The position numbers and the translations under genes are program-made. Below the pieces are notes generated by a model. The model searched no databases. It was not told the origin of the DNA and saw only the letters and a list, made by a program, of their open reading frames with translations. From assembly GCA_018897225.1 (NCBI GenBank), contig JAHILC010000044.1, positions 1 to 11,130 of the forward strand: a DNA stretch of 11,130 bases, read 5' to 3'. Of this stretch, positions 8,026 to 11,130 are shown piece after piece. The stretch comes from Actinomycetota bacterium. GTDB lineage: Bacteria > Actinomycetota > Humimicrobiia > Humimicrobiales > Humimicrobiaceae. The stretch's first letter is position 1, and every line of letters begins with the position of its first letter.

Positions 8026-8967
8026 ATGAATTTTCAAATTCCAAAAGATGAATATACTGGTAAAATCAATACATTAAAGCTTGGTAAAGATAAAACTGAA
8101 GTTTTGGTTGGCGGAGAATCTGTATTGCCTTTTTATAGTTTTGATGGAGAAACTTCAAATAAACCAGCCATCGCATTGGATGTTTTTGATATGACGCCAA
8201 CAAATTGGCCAGAGTACCTTTTAAATTATTTCAAAGATGTTGCAGATGACCCAATAAAGTGGGCTAAAAAGTGCATTGAAGAATTCGGAGCAGATGCAAT
8301 CTGTCTTCATTTAACAAAAATAAACCCTGAAATGGGCAGCATGACACCCGAAGAAGCTGGTGAGTTAGTAAAAAGCATAAGGGAAGCTATTGATAAACCT
8401 TTGATTGTTTATGCTGATGCCCCTCTGGAAATCGTTGCTGAAGTCATGAAAAAAGTATCTGAAAAAAACTCGGAAAGCAACATATTGCTTGGCTGGGTCG
8501 AAGAAGATAACTATAAAACCCTTGCTGCTTCCACCATAGGATATAAAAATAATTTAATTGCATTGGACCCACTTGATGTAAATATTGCCAAACAAATAAA
8601 TATATTACTTACCCAATTAGGATTATCCGCAGATAGGATAGCCATGGATCCTTCAAGCTCAGGTTTGGGTTATGGAATAGAATACTGCTTTTCAGCAATG
8701 GAGAGATTAAAGATTGCTGCACTGCTTCAGGATGATAAGATGACCCAGATGCCGATAATTAATAATATTGCTGCTGAAATTTGGAAAGTTAAGGAAGTAA
8801 AAGAAAGTGAAGAAGCTTACCCTGAATGGGGCAATTTAGAGGAAAGGGGTATTAACTGGGAAACAATTTCTGCAATGTGTATGTTGCTCTCAGGTTCAAA
8901 TATTATAACAATGAGACATCCAAAAGCTGTTAAATTAATAAAAGAGATAATAAGTGAGTTATTGTAA
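8026..8967 (+). CDS. acsD: Corrinoid iron-sulfur protein small subunit (AcsD, CODH/ACS delta subunit)
   Basis: 313 residues, close to the usual ~310-325. AcsD is a TIM-barrel protein that pairs with AcsC; the cobamide is held between them and carries the methyl group from methyl-tetrahydrofolate to acetyl-CoA synthase. Family features are VGGESVLPFYSFDGE near the N-terminus, WAKKCIEEFGADAICLHL, the paired ILLGWVEEDNYKTLAAS and SPLDIN-like DPLDVNIAKQINILL, the highly conserved DPSSSGLGYGIEYCFSAMER (from Asp208), and the C-terminal YPEWGNLEERGINWETISA...MRHPKAV. There is no iron-sulfur motif, as expected, because the cluster lies in AcsC. The start is supported by AAGGAGA 8 nt upstream. acsA follows after 27 nt. 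The partner gene acsC is not adjacent here, which differs from the common acsD-acsC pairing. Confidence 0.95.
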   Translation: MNFQIPKDEYTGKINTLKLGKDKTEVLVGGESVLPFYSFDGETSNKPAIALDVFDMTPTNWPEYLLNYFKDVADDPIKWAKKCIEEFGADAICLHLTKINPEMGSMTPEEAGELVKSIREAIDKPLIVYADAPLEIVAEVMKKVSEKNSESNILLGWVEEDNYKTLAASTIGYKNNLIALDPLDVNIAKQINILLTQLGLSADRIAMDPSSSGLGYGIEYCFSAMERLKIAALLQDDKMTQMPIINNIAAEIWKVKEVKESEEAYPEWGNLEERGINWETISAMCMLLSGSNIITMRHPKAVKLIKEIISELL

Positions 8968-8994
8968 TAAAAATTGCACGAAAGGTGAATCTTA

Positions 8995-10932
8995 ATGAAT
9001 AAAGATATTGAAAAAATAGCTGATTTAAGCAGTGATGAAGCAGTTTGTAATTTACTTGAAAATATTGAAGATGAACAAAGCACAGTGTTTACCCGTTCTA
9101 AATCCTTAAAACCATGTCCTATAGGCTCAAGTGTTTCAGGAGTATGTTGTAAAAATTGTGGAATGGGTCCTTGCAGAGTAAGAGAGAATACTGAAGGACT
9201 TTGCGGAGCAACACTTGGAACCATCTCTGCTAGAAATTTAGCCCGTCATATTGCAGCCGGCGCTTCTGCGCACTCTGATCACGGAAGGGATATGGCACAT
9301 TTACTTGCTCTTACTGCCGAAGGAAAAGCTGAAGGCCTGAAAATTAAGGACGAATTAAAACTTTTCAGGTTTGCCAAAAATTTGGGAGTAAACACCGGTG
9401 ATAAAAGTGTTAATGAAATAGCAAAAGAAGCAGCAGAGAAAGCTATGGCATTATTTGGACAGCAGACAGGTGCACTGGATCTAATAAAGCTGGCTCCAAA
9501 AAAAAGACAGGAAATTTGGGAAAAATATAAGGTTGTCCCAAGGGGTATAGACAGAGAAGTTGTCGAGATGATGCACAGGACGCATATGGGAGTTGACCAG
9601 GACCCGGAGAATATTTTAAATCAGGCAATCCGTACCGCCCTGTCAGATGGTTGGGGTGGTTCCATGGTTGGGACAGAAATTACTGATATTTTATTTAATA
9701 CACCTGTTCCATTGGCTGCGAAAGCCAATTTGGGAATGCTTCAAGCCAGTGAAGTAAATATTGTAATTCATGGTCACGAGCCAACACTTTCTGAAATTAT
9801 TGCAGAACTTGCTGATGATAAAGAACTTGTAGATTATGCCAAAGCTAAAGGTGCGAATGGAATAAATGTAGTTGGTATTTGCTGTACTGCAAATGAAGTA
9901 TTGATGAGACAGGGTATTGCTCCCATAGGTAATTTTTTATCTCAGGAAATGGCAATAATGACAGGTGCTGTTGAGTTAATGGTTGTTGATATCCAGTGTA
10001 TTATGCAATCATTAGGTGAACTTACAAAAAGATATCATACAAAACTAGTAACTTCTTCACCCAAGTGTAAAATTCCTGGAGCCATACATATGGAATTTCA
10101 GGAGGTAAATGGGGTTACTCTTGCTAAAGAGATAATAAAAGTAGCGATAGACAATTATACAAATAGAAAACATAAGGTTTGCATACCTGATGTTAAGTCT
10201 GACATGGTTGCTGGTTTTTCTCATGAATATATTAGATATATGCTTGGTGGAAGATTCAGAGAATCCTTCAGGCCCCTAAATGATGGAATAATTGATGGAA
10301 GGATACAAGGAATAGTAGCTGTAGTTGGTTGTAATAATGCAAGGATTACTCATGATAAATATCATAACTTCCTTGTAAAAGAACTAATTAAGAAAGATTA
10401 TCTGGTTGTTCAAACAGGATGCGGAGCGCTGGCAACAGCTAAATGTGGAATTATGACTCCTGAGGCTATGGAATATGCAGGGGAAGGATTGCGTTCAATT
10501 TGTGAGGCAGTAGGAATTCCTCCGGTTCTGCATCTTGGTTCCTGCGTGGATAACTCTAGAATTTTGACTATTGCATCTGAAATTGTAAGGGAAGGCGGCC
10601 TGGGTGATGATATTAGTGATTTACCCGCTGCAGGGATTGCTCCTGAATGGATGAGTGAAAAAGCATTATCGATTGGTACATATTTTGCCGCATCGGGTGT
10701 CTATGTGGCATTCGGAGGTCAGCCAATACCCGTGGAGTCAAGTGAAGAGGTTAAGAATATAATTACAAATGGCTGGCAGCAAAAATTTGGAGGACAGCTT
10801 GAATACATCTCAGACATTGATCAATTACTTGATAAGGTAATAAACGTTATTCAGGAAAAGAGAAAAGCATTAAAAATAGATATTAAAAAAGAAAGAGTTC
10901 TTATGGATATGGAAGCAAGGAGGGCATTATAG
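8995..10932 (+). CDS. acsA: Ni-containing CO dehydrogenase, ACS-associated (AcsA/CooS)
   Basis: 645 residues. It reversibly reduces CO2 to CO at a Ni-4Fe-4S C-cluster and passes CO to AcsB. By comparison with CODH-II of Carboxydothermus, all C-cluster ligands are present: His261, Cys297, Cys335, Cys446, Cys476 and Cys517, as is the catalytic Lys556 (MSEKALSIGT). The B-cluster Cys are 52, 55, 60 and 70. The D-cluster pair, which bridges the homodimer, is Cys41 and Cys51, with nine residues between them where seven are usual. The proton-path histidines appear as His93, His96 and His102, with Asp99 where CODH-II has His. The C-terminus (KKERVLMDMEARR) resembles acetogen AcsA. The start has AAAGGTGA at 8981-8988. 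One base separates its TAG stop from the acsB ATG, so the pair is tightly coupled, fitting the AcsA2B2 complex. Confidence 0.96.
   Translation: MNKDIEKIADLSSDEAVCNLLENIEDEQSTVFTRSKSLKPCPIGSSVSGVCCKNCGMGPCRVRENTEGLCGATLGTISARNLARHIAAGASAHSDHGRDMAHLLALTAEGKAEGLKIKDELKLFRFAKNLGVNTGDKSVNEIAKEAAEKAMALFGQQTGALDLIKLAPKKRQEIWEKYKVVPRGIDREVVEMMHRTHMGVDQDPENILNQAIRTALSDGWGGSMVGTEITDILFNTPVPLAAKANLGMLQASEVNIVIHGHEPTLSEIIAELADDKELVDYAKAKGANGINVVGICCTANEVLMRQGIAPIGNFLSQEMAIMTGAVELMVVDIQCIMQSLGELTKRYHTKLVTSSPKCKIPGAIHMEFQEVNGVTLAKEIIKVAIDNYTNRKHKVCIPDVKSDMVAGFSHEYIRYMLGGRFRESFRPLNDGIIDGRIQGIVAVVGCNNARITHDKYHNFLVKELIKKDYLVVQTGCGALATAKCGIMTPEAMEYAGEGLRSICEAVGIPPVLHLGSCVDNSRILTIASEIVREGGLGDDISDLPAAGIAPEWMSEKALSIGTYFAASGVYVAFGGQPIPVESSEEVKNIITNGWQQKFGGQLEYISDIDQLLDKVINVIQEKRKALKIDIKKERVLMDMEARRAL
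10917..10924 (+). promoter_or_regulatory. Strong ribosome binding site for acsB
   Basis: AAGGAGGG lies inside the last codons of acsA, 9 nt before ATG 10934. It fixes the acsB start and supports coupled translation of acsA and acsB. Confidence 0.75.
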
Positions 10933-11130
10933 GATGTCTAAAATAATAGCTACAAGTGCAATAAAAGGTGCTTACAAAATAATAGAGAAAGCAGAGAATA
11001 TTTTAAAGGATTGCATTAAAGAACATGGCCCTGATCAGCGAATAGAATTTCCAAACACCGGTTATTATCTTCCAATAATTTACAGTATGACGGGTATTGC
11101 AGTTGAAAAGCTATTATTTTAGACATCCTA
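10930..11130. repeat. 22-bp perfect inverted repeat ending at the right edge
   Basis: Bases 11109-11130 are the exact reverse complement of 10930-10951, with 157 bases between the arms. The left arm covers the acsA stop, the acsB start and the next four codons; the right arm is the very end of the window. The next base inward (11108 against 10952) breaks the match. A perfect 22-bp match placed exactly at the end is best explained by a fold-back chimera or an assembly-end error, not by biology. Confidence 0.85.
10934..11122 (+). CDS. acsB: Acetyl-CoA synthase (AcsB), N-terminal fragment ending at a contig-end artefact
   Basis: Only the first ~59 codons are genuine. AcsB (about 700-730 residues in full) builds acetyl-CoA from CO, a methyl group and CoA at the Ni-Ni-[4Fe-4S] A-cluster; its N-terminal domain docks on CODH and receives CO through a gas tunnel. 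The segment AYKIIEKAENILKDCIKEHG, then PDQRIEFPNTGYYLPIIYSMTG-like sequence and IAVEK, aligns with the start of Moorella AcsB (LLNQAIRTYGPDHPVGYPDTAYYLPVIRCFSGEEVKKL by recall). The frame then meets TAG at 11120-11122, but bases 11109-11130 are an inverted copy of the gene's own start, so LLF-stop is not real coding. The A-cluster ligands lie in the missing part. Placement directly after acsA strongly supports the call despite the short length. Confidence 0.88.
   Translation: MSKIIATSAIKGAYKIIEKAENILKDCIKEHGPDQRIEFPNTGYYLPIIYSMTGIAVEKLLF

Noticed and set aside
8817..9224. 135-codon open frame on the minus strand across the acsD end and acsA start
   Set aside because: It overlaps two well-supported genes on the opposite strand, crosses their junction, and has no recognisable domain or ribosome site. 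It is a shadow frame.
11120..11122. TAG in acsB read as pyrrolysine or as a programmed frameshift
   Set aside because: The sequence around it is an inverted copy of the acsB start, so the codon is not part of genuine acsB. No tRNA-Pyl or Pyl genes are seen.
1..11130. CRISPR array, tRNA, rRNA, insertion sequence or phage genes
   Set aside because: I looked for regularly spaced repeats, transposase-like motifs and tRNA-like folds and saw none. Nearly all bases are accounted for by the genes listed.

Overview
The window looks like one short contig, or a contig end, from an anaerobic, low-GC bacterium. Intergenic DNA is AT-rich, Shine-Dalgarno sites are purine-rich, and the sigma-A-type promoter elements are easy to read. 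The main content is part of a bacterial-type Wood-Ljungdahl (reductive acetyl-CoA) gene cluster, which fits an acetogen or another CO2-fixing or acetate-using anaerobe. The style of the genes is Clostridia-like, but the sequence does not let me name a lineage with confidence.

Layout, all on the + strand. (1) Positions 2-541 hold the C-terminal end of a radical SAM / B12-binding protein (DUF4070 type), cut by the left edge, followed by a weak intrinsic terminator. (2) Positions 542-778 are a regulatory gap with a strong sigma-A-type promoter (693-721), preceded by two 9-bp direct repeats exactly one helical turn apart. (3) Positions 779-4926 hold two translationally coupled ABC exporter half-transporters, overlapping by ATGA. 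Their motifs predict one degenerate and one consensus ATP site, the hallmark of heterodimeric exporters. (4) Positions 4927-5127 are a second gap with a possible promoter. (5) Positions 5128-7857 hold acsV (RACo, the reductive activator of the corrinoid iron-sulfur protein) and cooC (nickel-insertion ATPase). (6) Positions 7858-8025 are an AT-rich gap. (7) Positions 8026-11130 hold acsD (small subunit of the corrinoid iron-sulfur protein), acsA/cooS (CO dehydrogenase) and the first ~59 codons of acsB (acetyl-CoA synthase).

The acs genes work together as follows. CODH (AcsA) reduces CO2 to CO at its Ni-Fe-S C-cluster. AcsB joins that CO to a methyl group delivered by the corrinoid protein, of which AcsD is one half, and to CoA. 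AcsV re-reduces the corrinoid when it falls to inactive Co(II). CooC loads nickel into CODH and/or ACS. The corrinoid large subunit (AcsC) and the methyltransferase (AcsE) are not in this window and may lie beyond the right edge.

The most important caution is at the right end. The last 22 bases (11109-11130) are an exact reverse complement of 10930-10951, the acsA stop / acsB start. The acsB stop codon at 11120-11122 lies in that inverted copy, so it almost certainly reflects a chimeric or fold-back contig end and not a real short protein. I did not find a convincing undescribed system. The loci are recognisable, and the points of interest are details of gene order, promoter structure, cofactor-ligand spacing and the contig end.
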